NCBI GenBank assembly: GCA_963556145.1
Contig: OY744468.1
Coordinates: 4,774,001-4,838,000 of the forward strand
Direction: 5' to 3'
Origin: Hygrocybe punicea
Lineage: Eukaryota > Basidiomycota > Agaricomycetes > Agaricales > Hygrophoraceae
Length of the DNA stretch: 64,000 nt
In this document: positions 45,901 through 58,075 of the stretch, in pieces
Numbering within the stretch: position 1 is the first letter of the stretch
Layout: each line of letters begins with the position of its first letter
Position numbers and translations under genes: made by a program
Notes under the pieces: model-generated
What the model saw: only the letters and a program-made list of their open reading frames with translations
The model's database searches: none
What the model was told of the DNA's origin: nothing

Positions 45901-48900
45901 TGAAGGGGTACTGATACGTCGCGACGATCTTCATATATGATCACATCTATCAACTTCGAGGTAGGCTGATAGCGAATTTCGGCCGCCTTGAAGGCGGGTT
46001 TGTGTTTGCCGTACGAACGAGCAGCGCCATAAAGCGTCACAGATCGTGGCGACGAATCCAAGGAAGTGACGACAACCTTCTGAAGGGGTCGAGGTGCAAG
46101 AAGCCGCCGAATTGGGTTATCGATGTATGAATGTCCCTGGACAATGGTTGTCGAGGTGAGGAGAGCCCGCAGCCAGCTGAGCTCAGAGCCCGCTAATATC
46201 TCCAGCCACAACGAGGCATCAGGAATATCCTTACCCAGACTATAGCTTACTACACCCTCAGCTACCTCCCGCTCGACACCCAAGGAGACTACTTCCTGAG
46301 AACACGCAACGGGCTTGGGGCTAAGGTAGTCCACGGTGGGAATTTTAGATTCGTCACCCCCATACCGACACTCGAGAAGCCGGCCGATAAGGTAGGCATT
46401 GATGTTCCCAAGAAGGTCTTTTATGGGTTCGTCCTTAACCTTCGAGTTCTTCACTGCGACTGGTCCTTGCAGGATACATACGCGCTGGGGGTCCTGGTCG
46501 AAGACGGCTTCAATATCCTCTGCCGCCCACAGGGAATCCTGTAAACCAACTTGAGCGAGGAAACGAACAAAAATGTTGGTGAACACAACCTCACCTTCTT
46601 GAACCAAACCTCAAAGTTGGCATCCAATACAGGGATGAAGGGAACGGGCTTCTGTCCCGGCCTTTGGGATATTGTCAAAAAGTAGGCCTTGTCCTCGGAA
46701 GCTAGTAGTTGCTTCGTTGCCAATGGATATGCTTTGAAAAAGTCCTCTGCGAAAGGTAAAGGATCATCGAGAGACGCAAAGCTCTGCAACAGCGATGGTT
46801 TGCTACCGCTCCCGTTGACGCCTGCAAAACGCTCCTCCACCCTTCTCAACCAATCTCCCGTTAAGTTCCTCAACGAGACATCCACCCACCTCTTCTCGTG
46901 CATCACGAACATCAACCTCACCATCCTCAATACCACCTCCTCATACGTCATGTCGCCCAGATCAGTCGCGACAGTCCCGTCCTTCTTCCAACCAAACCAA
47001 GGTTTACTGAAATCACGGTTCAGCTTCCCAATGACCTCTGAACGACGCTCCGTCAACCAAGCAATACGTTTTTCTTTGGTTAGCTTGAACACGGTGTCAT
47101 CGAACTCCTTCCATAATTTCACCCCACGTGTCGCAACCTTATGTATCGGCTCCCCAAGCTCAGAGCGTACCGTCAGGATGCCCCCAGTGGGCTTCGTATA
47201 CGTCCCCTCCCAAGCTTCGTCATCCACTCCAGATGCTGCAACGATCAGGTCTTTTACCGACGAACTTGTGTGAGCTTCTTTCGCGACCATGACACGGCTG
47301 GCAAACAAGAACCCGTCGAACGGCATCGGTTGGACGCCATAGCGGATGGACCATTCTCCCGTAAGGTAAGGCCACACATCTTCACCGGCACCAAAGCCAG
47401 ACCCAGCCACAAGCGATATGTTTGTTTGCCTACGAATGGAGTGGTATGTTGCCAAAATGGGCTGGTGGAAGTCCTCAAATGAATGATGTCCACCCGCACG
47501 CCCACCGGTCCATTGGAGAATGACAGGGAAATCCGAGTTACTCGCAGCAATATTGACAACCTGTCGAATACCATCAACGCTACCAGGCTTGAAGGCAACG
47601 TGTTTAATGCCGGCATTTCGGAGCCCCTCGATTATCTCCGCAGCCTTCTCTGTGCTAGGGATCCCAGCAGCAACACAAAATCCTTCGACGGGGTGCCCCT
47701 CCTGACGCATCTGTTGCCAGAGAGGTAGTTGGAACCCAAACTGACGGGGATTGATGTAGAGGGAGTTAAGGGTGATACCAACTCCAGGGGGGATCTTGGT
47801 TTGAATCTCAGCCACTTTAGTGCGAAGAGAGGCTGCGTTGTAGTGTCCACCGCCCGCGAGCTCTACATGGTAACCAGCATCGAGGACGGCGCTGACGAAG
47901 CCCGCCTTCACAGTAGTCGGCGTCATGCCGGCGACCATAATCGGCGGCTTGCCTAAAAGGCGGGAGAAGGGAGTGTCAATGTGGATCACGCCATCACTAT
48001 AAATTTGACATCAGTACAGGACTTTCATTGAAAGAAGCAAACACACCTGGTCCGGACTAAGCCAGGTGCCCATTTCTTGCTCCACCATTCCTCCCACTTG
48101 ACGTCTTGCGCATCGTAAAGCTCCGCGTCGCCCTTACCCTTGTCACCGATGACAATTACTCGCAGCCCACGACCGTCAACATTGCGGGAGGTAAACGGTC
48201 CGATCCCACTCAAACCGCCCGGTCCGAAATCAATGGCGTGCGTTGCTTTCTCCGTGAAAGCTGTCGCGATCGACCAGTGAATAGGCAACGTAAAGACTTG
48301 ATCACTCAAAGATCTGGCGATTGAACCAGAACATTCACGCAAATCCGAACCTATGACGTGACCTTGTCAGCGGGCGAAAATCTTCTTAGGAAAAGAAAAA
48401 AATGAACCATTCTCGGTGTGGAAAACGGGGATTTTCAAGTCTTCTGCCTTCCATAACTCGTCGTCTTCTAAATCCTCCGTACAGAGTTTCTCCGACGCGC
48501 CATCCATATATTTACTGTGGAAGGGAGCAGCAACAACCAAAAACCGGACTGAAAATACCGGATTACGTTGCGAAAACGGTGTCTTGCTTTGATCCAGCCC
48601 GCTCGCGGCGCGAATCTTCCTCAAACTTGTTACGAGTCCGTACAATGCGCGAGCCGGCCCAGTGACAACAAAAGCCTTAGGTCCATTATGTAACGACAGA
48701 GACAACTTCGAATGCTCGGGAAGGTGGGAGTTTGCATTCTTGATATGGGGCTCCAAATCCTTCATCGGAAGGCCCGTGACCGACAACATAGGACTCGGCA
48801 CGCCTTCTCCGCCATCAAGCGTGTCTTGCACGATGCTAGGCTCCAGGGAGACTACAGGGAACGCCTGCTGACCACGACAGCCATAGAAGAGAAGCCATTT

Positions 48901-49900
48901 GAGAGCTTTACAGGCATTCTCGGTGAAAGATTCAAAGGAAGTGGATGCAGCAATGGCAACCGCCGATACTATGCCTTGCGAATGGCCTGTCGTACCTGCG
49001 ATACGATCACGGAGTTCCCCAGGGGTCAGGTATGACACACGACACACCACGAGATACTGAACGAGTTGCGTGAGGCCAATGAGGGGCGAAGAGATTGGAA
49101 TCGACGCCAGATAGGCCATGGATGGGCGCTGAGCCGCATCTGAGAGCCACGCGACGACATTCATCCCATAGTTATAGAACATGGTATCCTTCCGAGTAGC
49201 TGAGAGGGGTTCCAGGACATCGTTAGTGACGGTGGTAATGAAGGAAGCCACAAATGGTTGATAAGTGTCGTAAAGGAACTGTAATTCGTCGAAATAAACC
49301 TCATTGGTTCCCTGTCCACCGAAGAGAGCATAGACGGAAGCATGTCCAGACTCTGCTGCTGAGAAGAGAGCCGAAGAAGGAGTACGCGGTATGTCAACGA
49401 TATTCTGCTGTTCCAGGGCAGCACGGGCCTGGAAGTAGGAAGAGAGGATTTTTTGCCGAGTGTCCGGGTCATACGAGGAAGTGAGCGAGTGCACGTCCTT
49501 ATTAGAGAGGTGGGTAGAGACAAAGTGTCTATAAACATTTAAGAGGAGGGAGGTACGCGCAGTAGTTGATTGCGGTTCTTCGTGCAGCCTCTGAGAGATG
49601 AATCCGAGAAAACGCGCGGAAAGCTCTACAGTTGCTTGGACCTCGCTTCCGAGTTCCGCGAGGTCTACATCATCTAAGGAAAAAGAAAATTCATCCCGAA
49701 GGACTTCGGCTGCGATCCATTCGTCTGAATCCGTTGACACTGGTATTAACACCTGCGGGAGCGAATGTTAGACGTTCTTCGCTGGATAGACAATGACATA
49801 CCCTGGTCTGACCACGAGAAATGATTATGGGACGGGTCAAAATGCTTTTATTGCCGTGTGTATGATGCATGTGGAGGGTGCAGGGGGGAAAGGTGGGCAT
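36984..49900 (-). CDS. FAS: Single-chain fatty acid synthase (beta+alpha fused)
   Basis: Twenty-two exons on the minus strand give about 3,933 aa, almost the sum of yeast Fas1 (2,051) and Fas2 (1,887). Approximate order: acetyl transferase with TGHSQGI (~295); FMN enoyl reductase (580-1050; [32 protein letters not shown]); dehydratase (1050-1640); malonyl/palmitoyl transferase with GHSLGEYSA (~1800); the beta-alpha junction (~2085); ACP with DLVGGKS; ketoreductase ([14 protein letters not shown]); ketosynthase with split catalytic Cys in PVGACATA (~3353) and GTSTGAN; C-terminal phosphopantetheinyl transferase ([16 protein letters not shown]) ending [10 protein letters not shown]. It makes C16/C18 acyl-CoA from malonyl-CoA and NADPH in the cytosol. 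Exon 10 (43340-41721) reads without break from [13 protein letters not shown] (end of beta) into [18 protein letters not shown] (start of alpha), so the fusion is real. ATG 49870 is an alternative in-frame start. Confidence 0.97.
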
Positions 49901-50650
49901 TCGCAGAAGTGCGTGTAGGTGAAAGCCCAGGATTTTATACAACCCCCAAACCCCAAAGAAAAATTATCGAAATCACGTGATCGCGCCGTCAAAACAAATA
50001 ATAATAATATTTTGTTATCCCCAAAAAGAAAAAACGAATCATGTTTGCTGCACGCGATTACAGTAACCAGTCGTCCTGCCGAGTCACTCTGGGAATCGTA
50101 TACGACTGCTACTACAATATTAATGTCATCAAATCTAAACCTGGCCCATTATCCGTTTGCAATTCAAGGAAGATGAAAGGAATCAGTAAGCTATAAACAT
50201 GGATGACAATTTTGCTTCAACGAAGTCTGATTCATTTCGGGGAAAGGTCTGATTGTATACCTAAAACCATAGAAATCGATGCTATTTATTTTGCATTTGT
50301 GATCCAAGTTGTCTTGATCCAATGTTGCGTTCTCGACAATTTCGCCAGGTCGAGCAACAGTATCATCCTAGGTTTGCTACGGATGATCCACAGTGAGGGG
50401 ACTCTTGCAGACTGGCATATACGAAAGAATATTTCCGTTATATGAAATGACATTAGGAAACAATTCAAACGAACGACGATACTGTTGTTGCTCCTTCACC
50501 CCCCCTGCAAACTTCGCCGTGAACCCGGCCGGAATTAGATAGGAATCCAGCAACAACTCCTCGAAATTACCGCCTGTACGAGGATGATCGAGAGGCGGTC
50601 ACTCCAGACGAGTAGCTGACCAGTAAGAACATGGAGGTCGCCAAATCCAA
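49901..50650. other. Upstream region of fatty acid synthase
   Basis: About 750 bp between the synthase start and the 3' end of the F-box gene, both on the minus strand. It contains a CACGTGATCGCG stretch near 49975 and an AATAATAATATTTT tract near 50000. No gene is seen. The promoter of the synthase must lie here. Confidence 0.45.
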
Positions 50651-52454
50651 TCACCTGCATTAATTAGTCACGCAGCACACTCAACATAAAAATGTCAGTG
50701 GATGGGGGGGGGGTGGTTATATGAAATGGTAAAACCAACAGCCACACAACGTAACCGGATTCCCACAACAGTGGCCGAAAATCAATCGAACTCGTCCATG
50801 ATTGAATCAAATGCGAAACTTTGACCAGTGATTATGTCAAAACGTCTGAAAGAACAATAAGAAAAAGAACGTACCATGCCCGCGGGGCTTGAACCTTCCA
50901 GTTGACGGCTTTCCCCTCCCTAGAGATAATAATTTGCTTACATCCACCCCGTTTCTCGTCGAATTGCCAGTGTTCAAGTTCACGCAACTTGGGGCAAAAC
51001 TCTGCCATATTGAGGATAAGGCTATTCAGTTTATTGTCATCCATCATCATCCCGTCCAGTGTCCAGAGCCCACCACCAGAAAACGATTCCAGGTTCGGAA
51101 ATAATCTAAGAACCGGCAACCAGGCTTCCTGTGTAAAATGTTGGTGAAGAAAGCGGTCTGAAATATAACGATAATACAAACCGGCGGAAAGCACCGAATG
51201 TTAAAGCCATCGGGAAGTGTCGCATAAGGCGGTGTTTCCAGAGATGTGAGTGCGGGAAATATCTTCGGAAGTTTGCAAATCGATTGCAAGTCGTCGTATC
51301 GCGCGAGCTTCAGCGTCCGAAGGGTGCTACCGTTTACACCGTCCAATTGACGCATTGTGTCTGGATTTACAAAAAGGCCGTGTAGATCTGTCAGAGGTCG
51401 AGGAGGTGTCAACTGGTCCAGGAGAATGGACATGACGATGTCGGCTCTTGTGCTCAACCGTGTGATCGCAGGAAGACTGCCGGGAGCGAGTGTAACGGGA
51501 CCAACTGGGAACCATTTCAGTTCTTGAATGGTTGCATGCACTTCGATAAAACGAGCAAGAGATGCATCTATTCGCGATGTTGCACCGGACTGCAAAACGA
51601 GAACGAGCTTCCGCAAGCGTGGAAAGCGACATTCCGACAGAGCGGTGAACTCCATGGGAAATGTAAGGCTCTGATAGAGTCAATGCAACCAGCGTTAGGG
51701 AGTCCGCAAGGAACTGGAGGGAATGCACCAGTCACCTGCAATAGAGGAGACCGCCTAAGCATGGCGTAGATATGTGGTGCAATCATTCGATTGACCCATG
51801 CCCCTCCATTGACCGTTAATGTTTTCAGATTGGAAATACTCCAAAGCTTCCGAACCCATTTTGAGTTCAACTTCTGTTGAATCAGTGGCAGGGGAACACA
51901 CATACAGGGTAGACGCCACCACCCGGATCTCGATCTACACCTGGGGCGTGCTCTGCAAATCGGCCCCAGAGTGCAAGATGCGCCAAGGCTTTGCACCTCC
52001 CAAGAGCTAGAAATATTGCGTCCTCATATATTGGCCGGGTCGTCGGAAGGGCAGTAGAGCATAATGACCAGGCGAACTCCTTCAACCCTGTCATATGACG
52101 CAAAGCTTGACACATATTTCGTATCTTTTTTGCCTCCTCTTCCTCTCTCGTCCCTTCCTCTGGAACAACTTCGACCAATGTGGTTGGGTATATCTGTGGC
52201 GAGGAAAAATCATATTCCTCAAATAAATGCACAGCTCTGATAGTCCGAGCCAGGTCTGCACGTTCGGCAAGGTGCGCCCAGAGATGTGGCATATCCTCTC
52301 GGATCCGGATTACACGGTATTCGCTGTGCCGTGGGATGATGATGTCTTTCCAAGCGGAAGACACTAGAGCAAGAGAAACCAAGTCCCGATGAGAGTCGAT
52401 GCAGGACGCGATTTCCTCAAGTGTTTCACGCGCCAGAGACATCCAGGACAACAT
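50651..52454 (-). CDS. F-box/LRR-like protein
   Basis: The gene starts at 52454 with MLSWMSLARETLEEIASCID, followed by HRDLVSLALVSSAWKDIIIPR: a degenerate F-box (LPxE...L..VSk.W) at the very N-terminus. The rest is leucine-rich without clear repeats (LRELEHWQ, LRTLKLARYDDLQSI, PNLESFSG), as in the many agaricomycete F-box proteins. Exons visible: 52454 to about 51947, then about 51890-51738, 51672-51185, 51153-50875, and a possible last piece ending 50651. The exon 3/4 junction and C-terminus are uncertain. F-box proteins are substrate adaptors of SCF ubiquitin ligases; target unknown. It lies head-to-tail with the helical-domain gene at 52607-54428. Confidence 0.75.
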
Positions 52455-52606
52455 GGCTTTGGCCGGTTAGCGATAGCTCTTATTCAAGTGGGGCAACATG
52501 GTAAGCACGTTGGTTTTTATTGTGTTCCAGCCGGGTTGTTTGTCTCTATGTATTAGATTTATAGCATATTGATACCAGTTCACAATCAGTATTACTCAGC
52601 GACTGT

Positions 52607-54428
52607 TCATCGTGCATTATCAATATAAGTACCACCCGTCATACTAACAATATGATGTTGGTCGTTGTTGATTTGATTTCCTCCAACATTGTTGACGACA
52701 GCGCCCGGTGCCCACGAAGGGTGCACGAGGGGTGACATGTGGCTTGTGAAGGACAGAGGACTTGCGGGTGCGGAAATAGCAATGGCGGGAGGCACCGCGG
52801 GCACGGATGCGGGTCTCGCGGGTGCAGATGTAGGACCGGCCGACGCAAATGTAGGCCTTATTGGTGCGGATGAGGAACCGGCCGACGCGAGCAGTAATGG
52901 AGGTCCTGTGGGCGCAGACGGGGTGGCTGGGGCAGACGGCAGACGGCTTGCAGGGGGCGACGTATGTTGAAGCCCTACACTCTGCATCGCTGCCACCAAT
53001 TCCTCCAGACGCTTATCTATTTGGGCAACGCCGTCTTGAATATTAATATTCGATCGCAGCTGCGTTTGTGAATCACAAAAAAAAAGAGTGGGTCAAACTC
53101 GTCCTCAGCCGGCATATATTCACACGTACACCGAATTCTGCCAAAGCTTGCGTCAAATGTTCGCGATATTCCTGGACTTGCGAAGCCTCGTTCTTGTACA
53201 AAATGACTCGTTTGATATTTCCTCTGAAGCCATGTCGTTTCTGCTGTTCCCGCACGAATTTTTCGATCGGTCGGAGTTTCCTACATCCAGACGTCCGGTT
53301 GTGAATGAGGAATAAGAAAGGGGACAAGTAATCGTTTACGCACTCAACTAACTCTCCGAGACTTTGCACAAGTTCAGGTGCCATCTCTCTTCCTTCCCTT
53401 TGTCGCTGCTCATAAACCAGAACGACAGAGGATATTAGATTGCATCCGTGCGCTGCAAGGCGCGCGAAGCCACCCTGATTGTCTTTAGCACCCTGTGGGC
53501 AAATTTCAATGACTGATGGATTGTGGATCATTTATACGAACCTGAACACCTTGGAGGATACTCAGTACCGCGGCGGCGGCTTCCGAGAGAAAAGGAACAT
53601 TGGTAAACCGGCCGGCAGTCGTTAATGTTGACAAAACATAATCTGTGATCCCCAGCGCCATGTCAACAGTGTGGTTTGGAGGAATCGACGAATGGGGAAT
53701 AGTCGGATTTGGTTTCGAAGGAAATGGATGAAAAATCTTTGGAGGTTGTTCGGGCGGCGGCGCCGGTTGATGGTTCGCAAGAATTGGGCTCGGGGGGTTG
53801 GAAAAACTCGTTGCGGATACCACAGATGCGGCGGTCCGTCCTTTGGCATAATTCAGGTTGACTTGAACACCCATTGTGTTGTTGAATTCGCTGTTTCTCG
53901 CGCTGAAATGTGTGATACCCCCGAACATCCTTGCTTCGGCCATTGTAGGAGTGAGTTCGGTGGTTTGACCTAAGGCAGGAGGCGCGCTCGCTGGCTGAGG
54001 AACTACTAATGCTGAAACATATGGCTGTGATGGAACAGGAGCATATACTGCATGAAACAAATGGTACATCGTACTTGAGCAGAAAACAAGAAAATATGCG
54101 CAACTTACACTCGGAAGGAGAATAGTTGTATTGATTGGTTGCATTATCGTTGAAGATACTGTCGTCCGCATCGATGTTGTCAATATCGCTAAACATGGCC
54201 GCCTTGCGTGTAACTGGCCGGACATCTCTCCCTACAGGCGACGAACTTTGCCAATGCGGATCGGCTGGGCCAAGGACACTAGCTATTTGTCGAGTCGGCA
54301 AAGCAGAATGATAAACGTCGACGAAAAAGATGCTTACAAGGAGGACCCCCAGTGGTATTGTATTGATTGCCAGAGGTATTATTGAACTTGCTGCTTGGAG
54401 CCTGGAAAGTACCAATATTTGAAAACAT
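52607..54428 (-). CDS. MLKL-NTD/HeLo-like protein with four Asn-rich motifs
   Basis: Five exons (54428-54338, 54282-54109, 54047-53542, 53492-53130, 53059-52607) give 528 aa. The N-terminal 155 residues carry three copies of an Asn-rich motif: SKFNNTSGNQYNTT (~13-26), DSIFNDNATNQYNY (~71-84) and NSEFNNTMGVQVNLNY (~140-155). After a Pro-rich linker, a helical domain spans about 215-380. It runs from VPFLSEAAAAVLSILQGVQG through LVQSLGELVECVNDYLSPFL to VILYKNEASQVQEYREHL, the pattern I associate with the MLKL N-terminal/HeLo-like bundle of fungal NLR-type proteins. A Pro/Ala/Ser-rich linker ends in a fourth copy, VVNNVGGNQINNDQHH, 16 residues before the C-terminus. No NACHT, kinase or other effector domain is present. 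Known relatives of this fold permeabilise membranes after signal-induced assembly, so a cell-death effector is inferred. Initiator ATG at 54428 is the first in frame. Confidence 0.72.
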
Positions 54429-57032
54429 AGAGGCTGAATTCAAGACGCGAGGGGGTTATGAGAGTAGGTTGGCGATGTATTGTCGTTCGCTTATCGTCTG
54501 ATGATCTGTCACTCGCCTCGAGGCAACATAGCCGCCCAGAACAGGCTGGACAGCCACACGGAATCATTCGAAGCGCCCAAGTTATTATTGCAGGCGTTGA
54601 TCATGCCATTCCATTCGTTGTTGAAGTAGTGAGTGAATTCGGATGGTGACATTCGGCTTGCATCTGGAGTGCTCTCGAGTGTGTTCAAGTCCAGTTTCAC
54701 AAGCACCAATCCTTGTTGAGATGGCTGAGAAAAATGTTCATCGGAAATTGTTGTGCACATGCCAGTGTATCATAGCTCCTAGACAGTAAAATTGCGTGAG
54801 CGTGCTCCCGGTGCCAGTGGGTAAAGCATTACTAAAAGGTTGCATAGCATAGTTGACCAAACTCAGGCTACGCAGAGAGCTGTGCATCTAAGCAATAAAT
54901 TTGCTCACTTCCAATCTTGTTCGCTAGCATAACCAACCTTGGTTAAATAATGTCGCCTTGCTTGCCATATGGTTTTGTATTCAGGCGACAGTGGACGGCA
55001 GTTGCGGTCCGTCTCGGCCCGCAGGATCGCTGGTTGGTGTAACTTAAAATTGGGTTACCGTCGGCTCAGTCACTCGCCTCTTCGTCCATGGTCACCGGTC
55101 ATCCTCGGAAAGATAAAGGTGAACACCGGTCGCATCCGTCGGATATACGGTTTGTGTCTTGAAGACCGATGGGTCTACGTCGATGACCTTGTTCGTGAGA
55201 GATTTGGCCTCTGCTCGTATATCTTACACTCTGTGATTAGCCTTCCAGCTTCATTTCAGGGGAATGATTCCTACTTACGATGGTATTGCAGTCTCATATG
55301 ATCTCGGGTCGTGTCCAAAAGCCATGTTGTTTCGTGCTTTTTCAAATAATAGTAAATTCACCAAAATAACCGCCTCGTCTTCAAGTTTCCCAATAAGCCG
55401 TTGGCGGAGAAGGAATGTCAGTGGTTCACGCCTTTTTTTTTGTGATAGTCTTGCAAGATATGCTGTCAACAGTTCAACCGTGTGGTCCGAATCTCCGTCA
55501 AACGAGGGTGTCTTCTGCGGGCTATCAGAAATACATCAACAAAGGCCGAATAAAGGGGAGTATAAATCAAGAGGCCGTTCACGTCAGACATCTTCATGTA
55601 CCCTCCATCTAGCTATTCAGCGCTTCTCAGCAACGCAAGCCTGGCCATCTTTTTGGAACAGTTTTCTTGGACACGACGGAAAGTGACCTTGGCCGTCTGG
55701 CTTGTCCCGCGGATATGCCTATCGGGAAACTGGAACCAACTTTTCACACTTTCGAGCCCATACCAGGTGATCTCTCAACCCCGTTGACGCGGACCAATCT
55801 GCATGACGAGCCTAGGAGCAATGGGTCCCAGCCCGTTCCAAGACGTTGCCATCGATAGAGAATGAGCATTAACTGTAGCAGACGTCCATCATGTCAGCCA
55901 AGAATGACAGTGTCTGCGTGTTTGGTACATTGGGAAGATCAGTTGAGTGATATAAACTACTGGTTATCGTTTCACAGAAAAACAAACATATAATTGTCTT
56001 TGCTAGGTGTCGCCATGTCACCAATTGGTGGTGACTCACCGTCTCTTGTGCGCCCGTATCTCGATAGCCTCAAACGTACACGCACAACTCAGCAAAGTCA
56101 GATATTACTTACCAACCCACCCGGGCTGGTGTTTTTCACACTGTTGAATGACAGATAGAAGAATTCAGAGTATCATCTCAGCGGTATTCAGCCACTGTTA
56201 CTTGGAGGAAATGCGTGACTGCAGGATTCCGAGATACATTGACACTCGACTGCACAATTTTTTTCACTCGCTCGATAACAGACTGTTCCCTGTACTGGCG
56301 GTCACGCTGACAGTGGTTCTGATCAGCACATCTACGGCGCGTACTCGGTTCCGCAACGAATGCATCCAACGGCGATGACTCGCTCCGACGATGTCTATAT
56401 CTTTCTTACCTCTGGTACAATTATGTTGCAACTGAGGGCCCTGGTGATTGAAGGCAACCACGGGTGGACTTCGACAAGCCTCAGGATCTGCTTTTTTGCC
56501 AAGGGAAATCTTTCTGCGAGTTGGAATTTATGAAACAACCTCAACCAAGGACTCATATGGACCCTTTTCCATTGCCACCGTGACGTCTGCTACTAGCGAG
56601 GCATAATATTACTGGACCGGTTATCCATCCAATGATCAGATCGCCTACGTCGAGGCGCGCTTATACTAAGACACCGTAACGGCGAGGAATTATATGACCG
56701 ACCTGCCAACACCATTGGTATCCGGCACAAATCTGTTGCCCGCGGATGATACCACTTCCACCGATACCCCGGGGAGTAAAGTGGAAAGAACACCGGTATA
56801 CCTTCTAACCCCCCCATCGGCAACTTGCCGAGCGCATATCGCTGATCTTCGCCAGGCAACTTACCTCCTTGACGTATCACTGCAACGTTTGGGCCGCCAA
56901 CGAAAGGCTACTTTCCCAAGTACAATTCACCGGTCCTATAAAATGTTAGAAAGCCGTACAATCCGGTCATCAAAAAAAAAGTCCCCTTCCGAGCTCTTCC
57001 CCAGCTTTTCAACCCTGGTCATCCTCGTCATA
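54429..57032. other. Long region without a resolved gene
   Basis: About 2.6 kb. A minus-strand frame at 54509-54760 (WNGMINACNNNLGASNDSVW) and minus-strand fragments near 55270-55860 (for example KVTFRRVQENCSKKMARLAL at about 55690-55635) look partly coding. They are broken by stops and I could not splice them into a gene. A plus-strand frame upstream of 57033 is in phase with the next gene but shows no domain. This may hold a decayed gene. Confidence 0.35.
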
Positions 57033-57626
57033 ATGAGCATCGCCACCGTCGCTAAACTTTGCTCGCTGTCCGAATGGTCAGCTCAACATATCAAAGACGT
57101 CTTCGAGAGCGCCACAGACGAAGGTAGTCTGCGGGCCATTCGAACGACATTCGCCGACAACATAACGGCCACTATTAACGACGCTCCTCTCCCTCGCGCG
57201 AGCATTGATCAGCTTGTGCTCGCCATGAGAAAGTCTTCGAAGACTGGCCTCAGGGTCGATTGGCGCCAAGCTGTCGAGGTTGCTCGGGACCCCAATACTT
57301 GCCGAGTAAGTTCCCGCCCCCCCGACGTCTGTTTTTGATTACCTGACAGTGTTCTTGGTAGGATGGGTCCCTGGGCGGATACTATGTTATTCATGGTCTA
57401 CAAAAACAATTGCCTGGCATGAGTCAACCTGCCGAATTCGAGCGACACAAGCGAGTGACAGTGACGTGAGTGCAGCTTTTATTTGAACTTACAACGAAGG
57501 CTGATCTCTGTCTATTCTCTCAGAATCGAGTCCCAATCCTCTGATCCCAACATCGACAGTCGCAGGATTGTGAAGCTTGCATTTGCGGCATCAGACGTCA
57601 GGGTGGATCGCCAATCGACACTATAG
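57033..57626 (+). CDS. Small unidentified protein
   Basis: Three exons (57033-57305, 57362-57465, 57524-57626) give 159 aa. I do not recognise the family with confidence. The N-terminus is helical (SIATVAKLCSLSEWSAQHIK, VFESATDEGSLRAIRTTFAD) and is followed by beta-rich text (GGYYVIHGLQKQLP, HKRVTVTIESQS, RRIVKLAFAASDVRVD). An alpha-then-curved-sheet layout of this length is what SnoaL/NTF2-like proteins show; this is only a guess. All three introns keep frame with GT-AG ends. An in-frame upstream ATG at 56694 would add 113 residues without visible domains. It converges on VTC1. Confidence 0.55.
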
Positions 57627-58075
57627 TTCCGTTCCTTGAGAACCGATCCTTGCATCATGAATTGTTGTATCGCTAGCACCACTCCTGAACTTATAACCTG
57701 TATTATTATCGGTAACACATTGACACTGAATTAACACTCACCGGATCCCGTCGATGGAGGTGAGACGCTAAGAAAACCGACAAAAGTTCAATGCGTACTC
57801 GTGTTGTGATTAATGGCAAATGTGACTGCATCACACAAGCCATGCATCAAGACTCGCCTCAAGGCAGGAAAAATAAAAGCATCAGTTGTATTGTGATTCA
57901 GGCCGATTCTTGTAATACAGACGAGATGTTGCTATACAAAAGGGACGGGACGGTGAATGAGCCTCTGCGTTAAAGCTTCGGGTGGAACAACCCTAGTCCT
58001 GGGATGGGAATATTTTTATCTTTCCTGAAAATCTAGGTAAGGCGGATTTAGAAAACTTTTCGAGAGAAAGAGAAC
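57627..58075. other. Intergenic between convergent genes
   Basis: About 450 bp between the small unidentified gene (+) and VTC1 (-). Nothing recognisable; a short open frame at 57791-57973 is likely chance. Confidence 0.5.

Noticed and set aside
46689..47273. Long plus-strand open frame opposite the fatty acid synthase
   Set aside because: It is antisense to the well-conserved enoyl reductase exon; the composition is explained by the opposite strand.
54194..54196. Start codon of the helical-domain gene at the internal ATG (MFSDID)
   Set aside because: An upstream exon joins in frame and adds another copy of the same Asn-rich motif, so the 54428 start is preferred.
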